64,000 bases of DNA, taken from the NCBI RefSeq assembly GCF_039511225.1, contig NZ_CP154261.1, positions 930,001 through 994,000 of the forward strand, read 5' to 3'. This DNA is from Sphingobacterium multivorum. Lineage in GTDB: Bacteria > Bacteroidota > Bacteroidia > Sphingobacteriales > Sphingobacteriaceae. The notes beneath the pieces are model-generated. The model saw nothing but the letters and a program-made list of their open reading frames with translations. It was not told the DNA's origin and ran no database searches. Every line of letters starts with the position of its first letter. The first letter of the stretch is position 1. A program made the position numbers and the translations under genes. Below are positions 26,831 through 35,536 of the stretch, in pieces.

Positions 26831-26857
26831 CAAAGATACGGTAAATATACAGTAGCA
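26831..26857 (-). promoter_or_regulatory. Promoter of the candidate small RNA (-33 TTG, -7 TATCTTTG)
   Basis: On the minus strand TATCTTTG (26831-26838) is preceded by TTTG with about 21 bases between the TTG and the box, matching the Bacteroidota consensus. Confidence 0.65.
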
Positions 26858-27018
26858 TCCAAATATTTTTGAGAATAAGTTGCTAATACAACTATGTTGT
26901 GACACACAAATGATATTTTGGCTTATCTGAATAATTATCTGACAGTCTTGTCAATTAGATTAGTATCGCTACGCGAATTATTACTCGAAATCCCTTACTT
27001 TTACAAAAAAATATTTTT

Positions 27019-27537
27019 ATGGTATTGACTGAATTTAAATCGATAAAAGCATTTGTATTGGATGTAGATGGTGTGTTGACTGATGGTACTGTGCAAGTTA
27101 ATGAAGAAGGTCATCAGTTACGTACCTTTCATATAAAAGATGGCTATGCTATGCAGTTGGCGATCAAGAAAGGCTATCCGATTTTTATTATCACAGGTGG
27201 AGGTTCGAAGGGGGTCGAGCAGCGAATGAAAGGTTTAGGGATCAAAGAAGTGTATTCAAAAGTCACTGACAAGCTATCTAAAATGAAAGAACTTGCTTGC
27301 GAGTACAAGCTTGAATTAAATCAGTTGATGTACATCGGTGACGATATCCCTGATCTTAGCTGCATGAAATCCGTTGGGATAGCTGTTTCTCCGGCAGATG
27401 CCGTAGAAGAGATCAAGAAAATTTCACATTATGTGTCTGGTTTTTGTGGCGGAAAGGGAGTTGTACGTGAATTGATCGAAAAGGTCATGAAAGTACAAGG
27501 CAATTGGCATGTGGATGAAACAGTAAAAAGTGTATAG
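27019..27537 (+). CDS. KdsC-like HAD phosphatase (3-deoxy-D-manno-octulosonate 8-phosphate phosphatase family)
   Basis: Cytoplasmic HAD phosphatase, subfamily C0, that in characterised members removes phosphate from KDO-8-P on the route to the lipopolysaccharide core. Motif I is FVLDVDGVLTDG with D15 and D17, motif II IFIITGGGSKGV, and motif IV YIGDDIPDLSCM. The short size (172 aa) and absence of a cap are typical of KdsC. The ATG at 27019 begins MVLTEFKSIKAFVLD. It is followed two bases after the stop by maf, so the two are an operon. No kdsA or kdsB is adjacent. Confidence 0.88.
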   Translation: MVLTEFKSIKAFVLDVDGVLTDGTVQVNEEGHQLRTFHIKDGYAMQLAIKKGYPIFIITGGGSKGVEQRMKGLGIKEVYSKVTDKLSKMKELACEYKLELNQLMYIGDDIPDLSCMKSVGIAVSPADAVEEIKKISHYVSGFCGGKGVVRELIEKVMKVQGNWHVDETVKSV

Positions 27538-27539
27538 GG

Positions 27540-28118
27540 ATGTTGAAAAATTTAGAAAATAGAACAATTATATTAGGATCACAATCTCCACGAAGAAAAC
27601 AACTGTTAGCAGGACTTGGGCTGACATTTGAAGTCGACGTACGGGAAACGGCAGAATATGTGGATCCGAATTTGTCTGCAGCTGAGGTCGTTCGTCAAAT
27701 TGCTATTTGTAAAGCGGAAGCATTTGCGGATAAAAAAGATTGTTTGGTTATCTGTGCCGATACTATTGTGGTATCGGATAAGGGCGAAATCTTAGGTAAG
27801 CCCAAAGATGAACAGGAAGCCAGAGAAACGCTAACAAACTTGTCTGGTCAGAAACATGTGGTGCTGACTGCTGTAGCGATCTCATGGGAGGGTAAGATGA
27901 GCACTTTTGTCGAGACGACAACTGTTTATTTTTACGAACTAGAGCTGGATGAAATCGATCATTATGTTACTCAGTTTTCGCCACTAGATAAAGCAGGTTC
28001 TTATGGAATACAGGAATGGATCGGCTTAATCGCCATAAAAAAGATAGAAGGGGAATACAATAATGTGGTCGGATTACCCACGGCAAAGCTTTATCAAGAA
28101 TTGAAAAAATTAATGTAA
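27540..28118 (+). CDS. maf: Maf family nucleotide pyrophosphatase
   Basis: Maf/YhdE-type house-cleaning NTP pyrophosphatase acting on dTTP/UTP or modified nucleotides. The N-terminal LGSQSPRRKQLLAGLGL phosphate-binding motif, CADTIVVSDKGEILGKPKDEQEARETL with the catalytic acidic residues, and KAGSYGIQEWIG near the C-terminus are all family hallmarks. At 192 residues it is full length. It starts two bases after the kdsC-like stop and ends on a strong terminator that overlaps its stop codon. Confidence 0.95.
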   Translation: MLKNLENRTIILGSQSPRRKQLLAGLGLTFEVDVRETAEYVDPNLSAAEVVRQIAICKAEAFADKKDCLVICADTIVVSDKGEILGKPKDEQEARETLTNLSGQKHVVLTAVAISWEGKMSTFVETTTVYFYELELDEIDHYVTQFSPLDKAGSYGIQEWIGLIAIKKIEGEYNNVVGLPTAKLYQELKKLM

Positions 28119-28143
28119 AAAAAGCGGCTTTTGCCGCTTTTTT
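28117..28143 (+). terminator. Terminator downstream of maf
   Basis: Stem AAGCGGC/GCCGCTT with a TTTT loop, flanked by an A-run and a T-run. It may also serve the convergent receptor gene. Confidence 0.9.
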
Positions 28144-28172
28144 ATTACTCTTTGATTTTTTTAGCTTAGTTG

Positions 28173-30758
28173 TTATTTGATGAAATAACGAACACCGGTA
28201 TAGAACATGCGTCCTGTTAAAGGCCCCCATAGCATCGACGTATCAAAATAATTTCCGAAGGGTTGATCCGCGGCAAGGATTGGCATATTTTGGAAATAAT
28301 TAGACAGATTTTCTCCGCCCACATACACGGTGAAGTTTTTCTCTTTCCCAAAAGTTTTGCTAATCTGCGCATTCATTGTCGCATAAGCCTTTGATGCTAT
28401 AGGCATTTGATATTCAACGGGATTCTCTGCTGTTGATGGAATGCGTTTTTGTCCAACGACATTTAATGTATAATCTACACTCCAACCAGAATGGTGATTA
28501 TAAGCTAGGTTGACAAAACCACGGTGCTTGGCCAATAGCGGTTTGGTCTTTCTGCCACTTTCAAAATCAGTTTGAACATCAAGTAAGCGATAGGCCAACC
28601 TAGTTTCAAAATGTGGTGCTGGCATCAAGCGAAATTCTGTTTGCAAACTATTGGAGAAAGATTTTCCACTCAAATTATAAAAATTGATCTCTCGGGGATT
28701 TTCGTAATCGACCACCACCTGATTAGAGAAGCTGTTATGGAAAAATTCAACTGATGCCGAAGCCTCACGTCCAAAGATCCGCATACTTTGGTCTATCGCT
28801 ATTCCGCTATTCCAGGAGACTTCGGGTTGTAGGCCATAAGCCTTATCGTATATATTAGGCGATTGGATAACCAATTTTCTGCTACTAGCCAACACTGCCG
28901 TGTTCTCCGCAAATATATTTGCAGTACGTTGACCTCTTCCTGAGCTCGCTCGAACTGTTGTTCCCGAAAGCGGGGCATAACGTAAATGGATGCGTGGTGT
29001 TGTAAACCATCCATACAGGGAGTTGTAGTCTTGGCGAAGACCAATAATGGCATCAAATTTTTCTGATGGACTATAGGTATATTCTGCAAATGCTCCCGAA
29101 ACCACTTCTTTCCTTTTGAAGTTTTGATCTTTTAAATACCACTCATTGTAATTGTCATAATTAATGGAGGCACCAACGCGATACTTGTGAGCGACTGTCC
29201 CGATAATATCTTGAAATAAAAGGTTAGCATATCCATTTTGTTGCTCCGAATCGTAGTTATTGAGCCCAAAATAGCTTTTTTGATTGTAGTTTGATCCTGC
29301 AAGCTGGAGACCTATGCTGCGGTGCTTATTTTCGGGGAACACATAACCAATTTTGGCAAAGCCTTCTACGCGTTCAATATCAAACCCTAAACCATAGCGA
29401 TTCGTCGTCCCTTTATCTGTCTTTTCGTTAAAATCAATCTGCCCGCCTGTACGGTCATCATTAAGATATTTTACCCCAAATTGTACCATAAGTCCTTTTC
29501 CATTTTCATAAAACCAACGGTTGACACCGGAGAATAGATTGCCAACGGGTACATCTCTAAATCCATTGTGACTAAAGTTCATGGATTTATTGTACATGAA
29601 ATTGTCGTGCAGGAGCACTGCAGTGGACCAATGCTGACCGATTTTTTGTGAAAGATTTAAGTTGACATCTGTACGTCCCATGTTGTTCGCATAGGCATTA
29701 AAAAACAATCTTTCTGAATTTTGAGGTTTCTTCAATTCGACGTTGATCTGTCCGGCCATGTTTTCGAAACCGTTGGCTACGGAACCTATACCCTTTGCGA
29801 TTTGAATTGATTCAATCCATGTCCCTGCAATAGAATTTAAACCTAAAGGAGAAGCGAGCCCACGTGGCCCAGGTAAATTTTCAACGGTTAATTGGGTATA
29901 AATACCGCTAAGGCCTAGCATTTGAATCTGTTTACTGCCTGTTACTGCATCAGCACTGACGACATCGACGGAGGCATTGGTTTCGAAGCTCTCGCTTAAA
30001 TCGCAGCACGCCGCTTTGAATAACTCTTTTCCGGTAAGAACTTCAAGCCGTGCAGGTGTCATACGGTCAATGTAATTTGAGCGTCGTGTACCTTTAACCT
30101 CGACTTCCATCAATACATTTCCCTTTGCTGTGATCATAATGACTTCATGAAGATCTTTGATGGTGATGGTGTCAGATTTCATTCCAACATAGCTTACAAC
30201 CAATTTGTTGAATCCTTCTTTATGGTCCAATTTAAAAACACCATTTTCGTTTGTCCTTGTGTTTTTGGTCGGAAGGTTGGCCCAGTGTAAATTGGCGCCA
30301 ATGATGGGTTTAAGATCTCCCTTTTCATTTTCTTCAACAACAACACCGGTAACAGTATGTGGATGATCATGGTTATCGGTCGTCACCGTTTTCTTTTCGG
30401 GTACTTTGCCATTTTCCAGTCGCGGATACATACAACACTCATGAAGTTTAGCATAGGATTCATCAGTGGCCACCAGGTTGTCGACATCATGACCAACCTG
30501 AGCAATATTTTTCTTGATTGCCTCTAACTGAACTTTTTGGGGGTTATATTTGATTTGCAATAGGTTGTCGCCTGCATTCCAAACGGCCGTTTCTACACCA
30601 TGCATTTTCGCTGCGGTTTCAATACGTTTTTTACACATAGCGCAATTTCCGGCCACTGTAAGTGTGCGCGTACTGTCGGTCTGTGCCTGTACGAATGCCA
30701 GAAAAAATAAGGATAGAATGGTCGTTATATATATTTTTTTGAAAATTTGATTCATCAT
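28173..30758 (-). CDS. TonB-dependent receptor with N-terminal heavy-metal-associated (HMA) domain
   Basis: Outer-membrane transporter of 861 residues. After a signal peptide (ending VQAQ) comes an HMA domain with the metal-binding GNCAMCKKRIE motif. A CC-containing segment (HECCMYPR) and a His-rich DNHDHPH follow, then a carboxypeptidase-regulatory-like domain (TVTGVVVEENEKG...GVFKLDH). The TonB plug is ARLEVLTGKELFKAACCDLSE...GSKQIQMLGLSGIYTQLTVENLPGPRGLASPLG, and the 22-stranded barrel ends FYTGVRYFIK. Substrate is predicted to be a metal, probably copper, from the domains alone. ATG at 30758 was chosen over a TTG at 30782; the next ATG (30755) is equally possible. The HYC_CC_PP gene lies 262 bp upstream on the same strand. 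Confidence 0.9.
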   Translation of the reverse strand: MMNQIFKKIYITTILSLFFLAFVQAQTDSTRTLTVAGNCAMCKKRIETAAKMHGVETAVWNAGDNLLQIKYNPQKVQLEAIKKNIAQVGHDVDNLVATDESYAKLHECCMYPRLENGKVPEKKTVTTDNHDHPHTVTGVVVEENEKGDLKPIIGANLHWANLPTKNTRTNENGVFKLDHKEGFNKLVVSYVGMKSDTITIKDLHEVIMITAKGNVLMEVEVKGTRRSNYIDRMTPARLEVLTGKELFKAACCDLSESFETNASVDVVSADAVTGSKQIQMLGLSGIYTQLTVENLPGPRGLASPLGLNSIAGTWIESIQIAKGIGSVANGFENMAGQINVELKKPQNSERLFFNAYANNMGRTDVNLNLSQKIGQHWSTAVLLHDNFMYNKSMNFSHNGFRDVPVGNLFSGVNRWFYENGKGLMVQFGVKYLNDDRTGGQIDFNEKTDKGTTNRYGLGFDIERVEGFAKIGYVFPENKHRSIGLQLAGSNYNQKSYFGLNNYDSEQQNGYANLLFQDIIGTVAHKYRVGASINYDNYNEWYLKDQNFKRKEVVSGAFAEYTYSPSEKFDAIIGLRQDYNSLYGWFTTPRIHLRYAPLSGTTVRASSGRGQRTANIFAENTAVLASSRKLVIQSPNIYDKAYGLQPEVSWNSGIAIDQSMRIFGREASASVEFFHNSFSNQVVVDYENPREINFYNLSGKSFSNSLQTEFRLMPAPHFETRLAYRLLDVQTDFESGRKTKPLLAKHRGFVNLAYNHHSGWSVDYTLNVVGQKRIPSTAENPVEYQMPIASKAYATMNAQISKTFGKEKNFTVYVGGENLSNYFQNMPILAADQPFGNYFDTSMLWGPLTGRMFYTGVRYFIK

Positions 30759-31020
30759 TTTAATTAAGAGTATTCGCTTCAACTAGCATTTAATTTTTAC
30801 CTTCATGATATCGCGCAACCACATGCAAGGGGTACGGATGTTTTTTTAGTTCTAAAGTTCTATTACTGAATAATTTAAAACCCACTGTTTTTGTTCCGTG
30901 TCAAGCGACGGAAAGATCCATGTTGGGAATAACAGTCTGCTATTCTCGCGAAATATAATAACTATAGTGGACTTCGATCAATTCAAGAAAATGAACTGCG
31001 TTCAGTGGAAAGAGGTAATA

Positions 31021-31440
31021 TTAAATTCGAAAATTTTGATTGAGAATAAAAACAGGAGGGCTCTGTCTATTGTAACTCGCAAAATCGGCATACTTTAGTT
31101 TAGAAAAATCGTCTTCCTCCCCAGAGAAATCATAATAATTAAGTATCCAATGAAGCGTAATTATTGCGGGAGAAAAAGTATTAAAATCAATATTTTGTGT
31201 CACCCGGTTAAAATGATCAACCTTTTGTGCTTCGATCTTAACATCTTTACAGCTTCCTGTTTCATGACAGTGTTTCTGCTGTTTTTTTGCAGACTTGGCA
31301 CACAGAGGGCAGGCCATATTATGGCTTTCCGATAACGAGACACTTTGTGTTTCCCCTTGGCAAAAATGAAGATGCACTGAGGCACCACTTGCTGCGAGCA
31401 AATAGAAAAATAGGCCGATTAATAGTGCAATTTTCTTCAT
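31021..31440 (-). CDS. HYC_CC_PP family exported Cys/His-rich protein
   Basis: A 139-residue protein with a signal peptide (KKIALLIGLFFYLLAASGASVHLHFC). Potential metal ligands follow in order: HFC, CPLC, HCHETGSC and DHFNR, then a C-terminal QSPPVFILNQ. This H-(F/Y)-C, Cys-pair and PP arrangement is that of the HYC_CC_PP family found next to TonB-dependent receptors in Bacteroidota; its function is unproven. The frame is open 60 codons further upstream, but the ATG at 31440 lies behind a -7 box and begins the signal peptide. It probably works with the HMA-receptor downstream in metal handling. Confidence 0.85.
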   Translation of the reverse strand: MKKIALLIGLFFYLLAASGASVHLHFCQGETQSVSLSESHNMACPLCAKSAKKQQKHCHETGSCKDVKIEAQKVDHFNRVTQNIDFNTFSPAIITLHWILNYYDFSGEEDDFSKLKYADFASYNRQSPPVFILNQNFRI

Positions 31441-31445
31441 CGAAG

Positions 31446-31453
31446 CAAAAATA
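31446..31453 (-). promoter_or_regulatory. -7 box for the HYC_CC_PP gene
   Basis: Minus-strand TATTTTTG ends five bases before the ATG; it supports the start at 31440. Confidence 0.6.
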
Positions 31454-31540
31454 GAGAAAATATGTAATTTTTTTTTGTAATATTTTGGATAAATGTTATA
31501 ACTTGTAGTAACAAATGAAAAACCAAAAATTACCAGAGTT

Positions 31541-31657
31541 ATGTATGTATTATTTATCAATCCGGTCAGCTCGTACCTATTAGCTATCTTTTTGATTATT
31601 GGGGCAATATTATTGTACAAGGGATTCTACCATCTCGCTCGTCGTATACAGGAATAA
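31541..31657 (+). CDS. Small single-span membrane peptide, 38 aa
   Basis: An unannotated-size ORF, divergent from the HYC_CC_PP gene, that begins MYVLFINPVSSYLLA. It has one hydrophobic helix (about residues 10-27) and a basic C-terminal tail (HLARRIQE). The composition is that of a genuine small membrane protein. Its last nine codons including the stop coincide with the start of a 112-bp tandem repeat, so the 3' end of the gene is copied twice more downstream. I know no family; no clear promoter or ribosome-binding site is seen. Confidence 0.45.
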   Translation: MYVLFINPVSSYLLAIFLIIGAILLYKGFYHLARRIQE

Positions 31658-31938
31658 AAGGATAGTCAGTCTTCTTGTAGTTTCGTTTTAGTAGCCTGCA
31701 TGTGCTTTGCTGCTATTGAAGGTGTAACGCGTTCTAGTCGTTCATCTCGCTCGTCGTATACAGGAATAAAAGGATAATCAGTCTTCTTGTAGTGTCGTTT
31801 TAGTAGCCTGCATGTGCTTTGCTACTATTGAAGGTGTAACGCGTTCTAGTTGTTCATCTCGCTCGTCGTATACAGGAATAAAAGGATAATCAGTCTTCTT
31901 GTAGTGTCCTTTTAGTAACCTGCATGTGCTTTGCTGCT
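31631..31938. repeat. 112-bp tandem repeat, about 2.7 copies
   Basis: Units start at 31631, 31743 and 31855 with CATCTCGCTCGTCGTATACA. The first two run the full 112 bp with few differences; the third is truncated near 31938, after which the sequence diverges. The period is not a multiple of three. The beginning of each unit equals the final codons of the 38-aa ORF. The remaining 180 bp up to the phospholipase gene contain only a weak hairpin. Confidence 0.95.
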
Positions 31939-32083
31939 GCTATGGGGAACAACTGCTTGTCATTCAAGGTGAATCTTGAATCTTCGTGGAAATCATTATC
32001 AGTAGAATGAAGATTCGAAAACTGAAAGCAAGCTCCTAGCGTGTGGCCTATCTGACTGATGAGGACAAGGATACAATTGCACG

Positions 32084-32110
32084 GGGCTGCCCAATCTATT
32101 TGGACAGCCC
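32084..32110 (-). terminator. Weak terminator-like hairpin after the phospholipase gene
   Basis: An 11-bp stem (GGGCTGTCCAA/TTGGGCAGCCC on the minus strand, one G-U pair) lies 12 bp after the stop codon but lacks a T-run. Confidence 0.4.
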
Positions 32111-32121
32111 ATTCACTTTGT

Positions 32122-34587
32122 TTATCGGCTTAATAAGGGGTCACTTTTTCCCGAATTTCCAACCTCTATACGACCCGCATATCGTTCTTCAAAATTTAGA
32201 AAGCCAGTGCAGATGAGGCGAAAATCATACCAAAAGTTTTGCTTAGCCAAATCAAAATGTATCGTGATAGATTGTCCACCTTTAAGTTGCAGACTCCTTT
32301 TTTCTTTTCCATAGCTGATATCCTCAAAAACAAGTTGCTCGGTTGTCTTCCCATTGTTTGTACAGGAGAAAGACAAACGGCCAGTAAATGCTGATTCATT
32401 TTTATTTTTTTCATACATACAGCGGATCTTTACATATGGATTATCCGCGTCGCCTTTAAATTCCCGATAAAATCCGTTTGGCCCATGGATTTCAAAATGG
32501 TATATTCTTTTGTCGAAGGCATCTAGCGACCAATGGTCTGTTACATAATCTCCTGGAGAAACCGCATAATTTCTGGAGGTTCCAACTTCTCCTTTGTAGC
32601 TAGCAGCATGGTAAACTGTAAATGGTGAGCCCGCAGCATGCTTGCCAAAAATTTTATTTGACGCCTCAAATGTGATCAAGTAATCCCCCTTGGGTTCGTA
32701 TTCGCCATGTACATAAAGTTCATAAGGAAGGATACATGAATCCCGAAGCCCTTTTTCCTGTTTTGGGAAATAGGGTGAACTGCCGGGGTCTTGCTCAATT
32801 TGTTTGATCTCCATTGCGCTAAGTGCTTTGAAGCCCATAGGAAGGCCTTTGAACTTGGCTTGATGAATCTCCTGGATAAAAGGCTCTCGTTCCAGCACAA
32901 TAGGTTTGTTCATGGTTTCTCCATGATAGGGTCTAAATGCTGAAGTTAAGTCTCCACATACGGTACGTCGCCAACTGCTGATGTTGGTTTCTTTTATATT
33001 TTTATTGATTTTGTGATTAATAAACTTCTCCAGGAATTGTAAACTGGAGGTATGGTCAAACACTTGTGAATTGACCCAACCGCCTCTGGTCCACGGAGAA
33101 GCAATAATCATCGGCACACGATAGCCAAGACCGATATTGCTTTCTCTTCCGCTTTCAGGATAATATTGCTCATCGCGGCGTACAAATTCCAACGCAGGGT
33201 TTATTCCCTCGGATACTTTTCCACTTTCTGTATCATCAGGGTTTGGTGCTGTAAAGGGTGCAAAGTGATCGAAATACCCATCATTCTCATCATAGGTAAG
33301 TATAAAAATTGTCTTTTTCCAAACTTCTGGATTTTGGGTGAGAATGTCCATAATTTCGCTGACATACCATGCGCCGAACCAAGGAGAATCGGGGTGGTCA
33401 GAAAAAAGCTGGGGCGGAGCTAACCAAGATACGGTTGGAAGTTTACCCTCCTCAACATCTTTTCGGAATTGATACAGGACATCTCCTTTAGGGATCTGTA
33501 ACTCGCGCTGTTGCCCCCCTTCTTGATAATGCATTGTTTCCAATTCCATATAATCTGGCTGCGCACTGTTGTTAACAAAGGCACGGCGATGAATATCTTT
33601 TGTCCGCTCGTCGAGCTTTTCAAAGTTCTCGGCTGTATATCGCTGTAATTCTTCTTGAATATGCTTGAGATTTTTCTTTAAATCTTCAAGTGCTTCGGCA
33701 GCTGGTGTTTCGCTAATTTTACGCTCGAGATCTTCTTTTTTTAGTGTCAGGAGCTGGCGATAGCGGGGATGATATTTGACCTGATATTGGGGGAAGTACT
33801 CCATCGGATTACAACCAAAATTGGCGAGCCAGCTGTTTGCCTCTCCACTATAACCAGCACTGCTTGAAGAAATTTCATTTTGATAGATTTTCCAGTCTAC
33901 GCCTAATTCCGAAAGGCGTTCGGGAAAAGTGGTCCATGTTGCTTTCCCACTAAACTCGGAGTCTCCATTCCAAACTAAGGCTTTTCCTGTCAGATTTTCC
34001 CGGATATTGGCCGTCCAGAAATAAAGCCGGTTTGGATTCGTGCCGGTGATGCTCGAACAAAAGTGCTGATCGCAAATAGTGAAAGAGTCCGCTAGAGAAT
34101 AGTAAAAAGGAATGTCTTCACGGGTATAATGTCCCATAGTCAACGGTAGATCGGCAAATTCTTTAAATCCAGAATGTTTTACATCCAACCATCTGTTCAT
34201 TTTACCCTTATTCCTTGCGTCAGTTTGATCGGTCCAGTTGTGCGGAAGACAGCCCATCCAGGTAACTTTTGAATCTTTGATATCCAATCGGAAGGGGGCA
34301 AATGTTTCTCCGGATTTTTGCGTCTGAAACCATACTTTATTTCGATTGGGTTGACGGATAGCTCTTGGGTCATTGAAGCCTCTTACACCACGTAGTGTTC
34401 CAAAGGCATGATCAAATGAACGGTTTTCCTGCATTAATAAAACGACGTGCTCGGCATCATAAAAGGTGCTGCCCAATGCTGGATTAATAGCCATCGCCTT
34501 CGCAATAGCGGATGGAATAACATGGGAGAGAGATGCTCCCCCGGCAAGCATAGCCGCTTTCTTTAAAAAATCTCTTCGCGTATCCAT
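32122..34587 (-). CDS. Phosphocholine-specific (non-haemolytic type) phospholipase C
   Basis: Exported phosphoesterase of 821 residues that hydrolyses phosphatidylcholine-like lipids to diacylglycerol and phosphocholine. The N-terminus carries a twin-arginine signal (DTRRDFLKKAAMLAGGASLS). The catalytic domain opens with AEHVVLLMQENRSFDHAFG, the conserved ENRSFDH metal and nucleophile region, and later has ILTYDENDGYFDHFAP. The C-terminal ~200 residues form two bacterial PLC C-terminal (DUF756-type) beta domains (about 620-720 and 730-810). It is monocistronic. It might supply phosphate or choline head groups; regulation is not visible. Confidence 0.95.
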   Translation of the reverse strand: MDTRRDFLKKAAMLAGGASLSHVIPSAIAKAMAINPALGSTFYDAEHVVLLMQENRSFDHAFGTLRGVRGFNDPRAIRQPNRNKVWFQTQKSGETFAPFRLDIKDSKVTWMGCLPHNWTDQTDARNKGKMNRWLDVKHSGFKEFADLPLTMGHYTREDIPFYYSLADSFTICDQHFCSSITGTNPNRLYFWTANIRENLTGKALVWNGDSEFSGKATWTTFPERLSELGVDWKIYQNEISSSSAGYSGEANSWLANFGCNPMEYFPQYQVKYHPRYRQLLTLKKEDLERKISETPAAEALEDLKKNLKHIQEELQRYTAENFEKLDERTKDIHRRAFVNNSAQPDYMELETMHYQEGGQQRELQIPKGDVLYQFRKDVEEGKLPTVSWLAPPQLFSDHPDSPWFGAWYVSEIMDILTQNPEVWKKTIFILTYDENDGYFDHFAPFTAPNPDDTESGKVSEGINPALEFVRRDEQYYPESGRESNIGLGYRVPMIIASPWTRGGWVNSQVFDHTSSLQFLEKFINHKINKNIKETNISSWRRTVCGDLTSAFRPYHGETMNKPIVLEREPFIQEIHQAKFKGLPMGFKALSAMEIKQIEQDPGSSPYFPKQEKGLRDSCILPYELYVHGEYEPKGDYLITFEASNKIFGKHAAGSPFTVYHAASYKGEVGTSRNYAVSPGDYVTDHWSLDAFDKRIYHFEIHGPNGFYREFKGDADNPYVKIRCMYEKNKNESAFTGRLSFSCTNNGKTTEQLVFEDISYGKEKRSLQLKGGQSITIHFDLAKQNFWYDFRLICTGFLNFEERYAGRIEVGNSGKSDPLLSR

Positions 34588-34688
34588 GGTTATATCAGTA
34601 TAGATTTGACTGGCCGCCTATTGCTTGGTGAATCAAGGCAGCATAGATATTCTCTTTGAAAAAATACATTTTCAAAAACCGTCTTAAA

Positions 34689-34735
34689 AATAAGAGTTCG
34701 ATCCAAGAAAAAAGACTTTAGATCGAACTCTTATT
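34689..34735 (-). terminator. Terminator downstream of trpA
   Basis: Perfect 15-bp stem (arms 34689-34703 and 34721-34735, core GAGTTCGATC). The minus-strand transcript continues into TTTTTAAG. Confidence 0.85.
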
Positions 34736-34771
34736 AAAAAATTAATGCTATGCTAAATTTTAACTTGTAGA

Positions 34772-35533
34772 TTAAGCTTTAATAGACGAGATAAATGCTG
34801 GGATTTGGTCGAGATAATCCGGTTCTTTTAACCGTTTTACAAATGCAGTACCTATAATGGCACCCGCCGTATGCTTGCTTGCTTTTTGAAAGGTCGGTTT
34901 ATCGGAGATACCGAAGCCAACGATCAATGGATTTTTTAATTGGAGATCATGTATCCGCTTAAAGTAAGCTGCTGTATCGTCTCCAACATCAAGTGTTTTA
35001 CCCGTCGTTGCATTGGAAGAAAGTAAATAAATAAAGCTCCTAGAAAGGCTGTCTATTTTTCTGACGCGTTCTTCAGAAGTCTGCGGTGTTACGATGAATA
35101 TATTGGCGGTCCCATTTTTCTCGAACGTCTCTTTGTAAAGTTCTTCGTATTCATCCATGGGTAGGTCGGGTATAATGACACCATTAACGCCTACATTTTT
35201 ACATGCTTCACAGAATCTTTCCACACCAAATTGAAGTACAGGATTAAAGTAGCCCATCAAAAATACGGGGATACTGACATGCTTACGCAGGTCATTCAAC
35301 TGATTAAATAACTTTTCTACAGTCATACCATTTGCCAAGGCAATTTCAGAACTGTGCTGAATGACAGGTCCATCTGCCACTGGATCGGAATAAGGGAAAC
35401 CGATTTCCAGAAAGTCCGCGCCGGCATCTTCCAATTTCTTTGCAATATGGATTGTGCTGTCCAATGTTGGATACCCAGCTGTAAAATATATCGATAAAAG
35501 GGGGGTACCTTCTTTTTTCTCAATTGTATTCAT
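34772..35533 (-). CDS. trpA: Tryptophan synthase alpha subunit
   Basis: Converts indole-3-glycerol phosphate to indole and glyceraldehyde 3-phosphate, passing indole to TrpB. It is a TIM barrel of 253 residues with the catalytic Glu in FLEIGFPYSDPVADGPVIQ and the catalytic Asp in GVIIPDLPMDEYEE. The phosphate-binding glycine loops are FGISDKPTF and GAIIGTAFV. It is the last gene of trpDFBA, three bases after trpB, and followed by a terminator. Confidence 0.97.
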   Translation of the reverse strand: MNTIEKKEGTPLLSIYFTAGYPTLDSTIHIAKKLEDAGADFLEIGFPYSDPVADGPVIQHSSEIALANGMTVEKLFNQLNDLRKHVSIPVFLMGYFNPVLQFGVERFCEACKNVGVNGVIIPDLPMDEYEELYKETFEKNGTANIFIVTPQTSEERVRKIDSLSRSFIYLLSSNATTGKTLDVGDDTAAYFKRIHDLQLKNPLIVGFGISDKPTFQKASKHTAGAIIGTAFVKRLKEPDYLDQIPAFISSIKA

Positions 35534-35536
35534 GCC

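Noticed and set aside
31441..31620. Long N-terminal extension of the HYC_CC_PP protein
   Set aside because: It would bury the signal peptide and contains the -7 box; the ATG at 31440 is better.
31631..31938. Minus-strand reading frame through the 112-bp repeats with protein-like sequence (HYKKTDYPFIPVYDERDE)
   Set aside because: The frame has no start codon between flanking stops and the 112-bp period shifts the frame in each unit; the plus-strand 38-aa ORF explains the repeat start better.
31631..31938. CRISPR array
   Set aside because: Only three long units with no spacers of constant length and no cas genes nearby.
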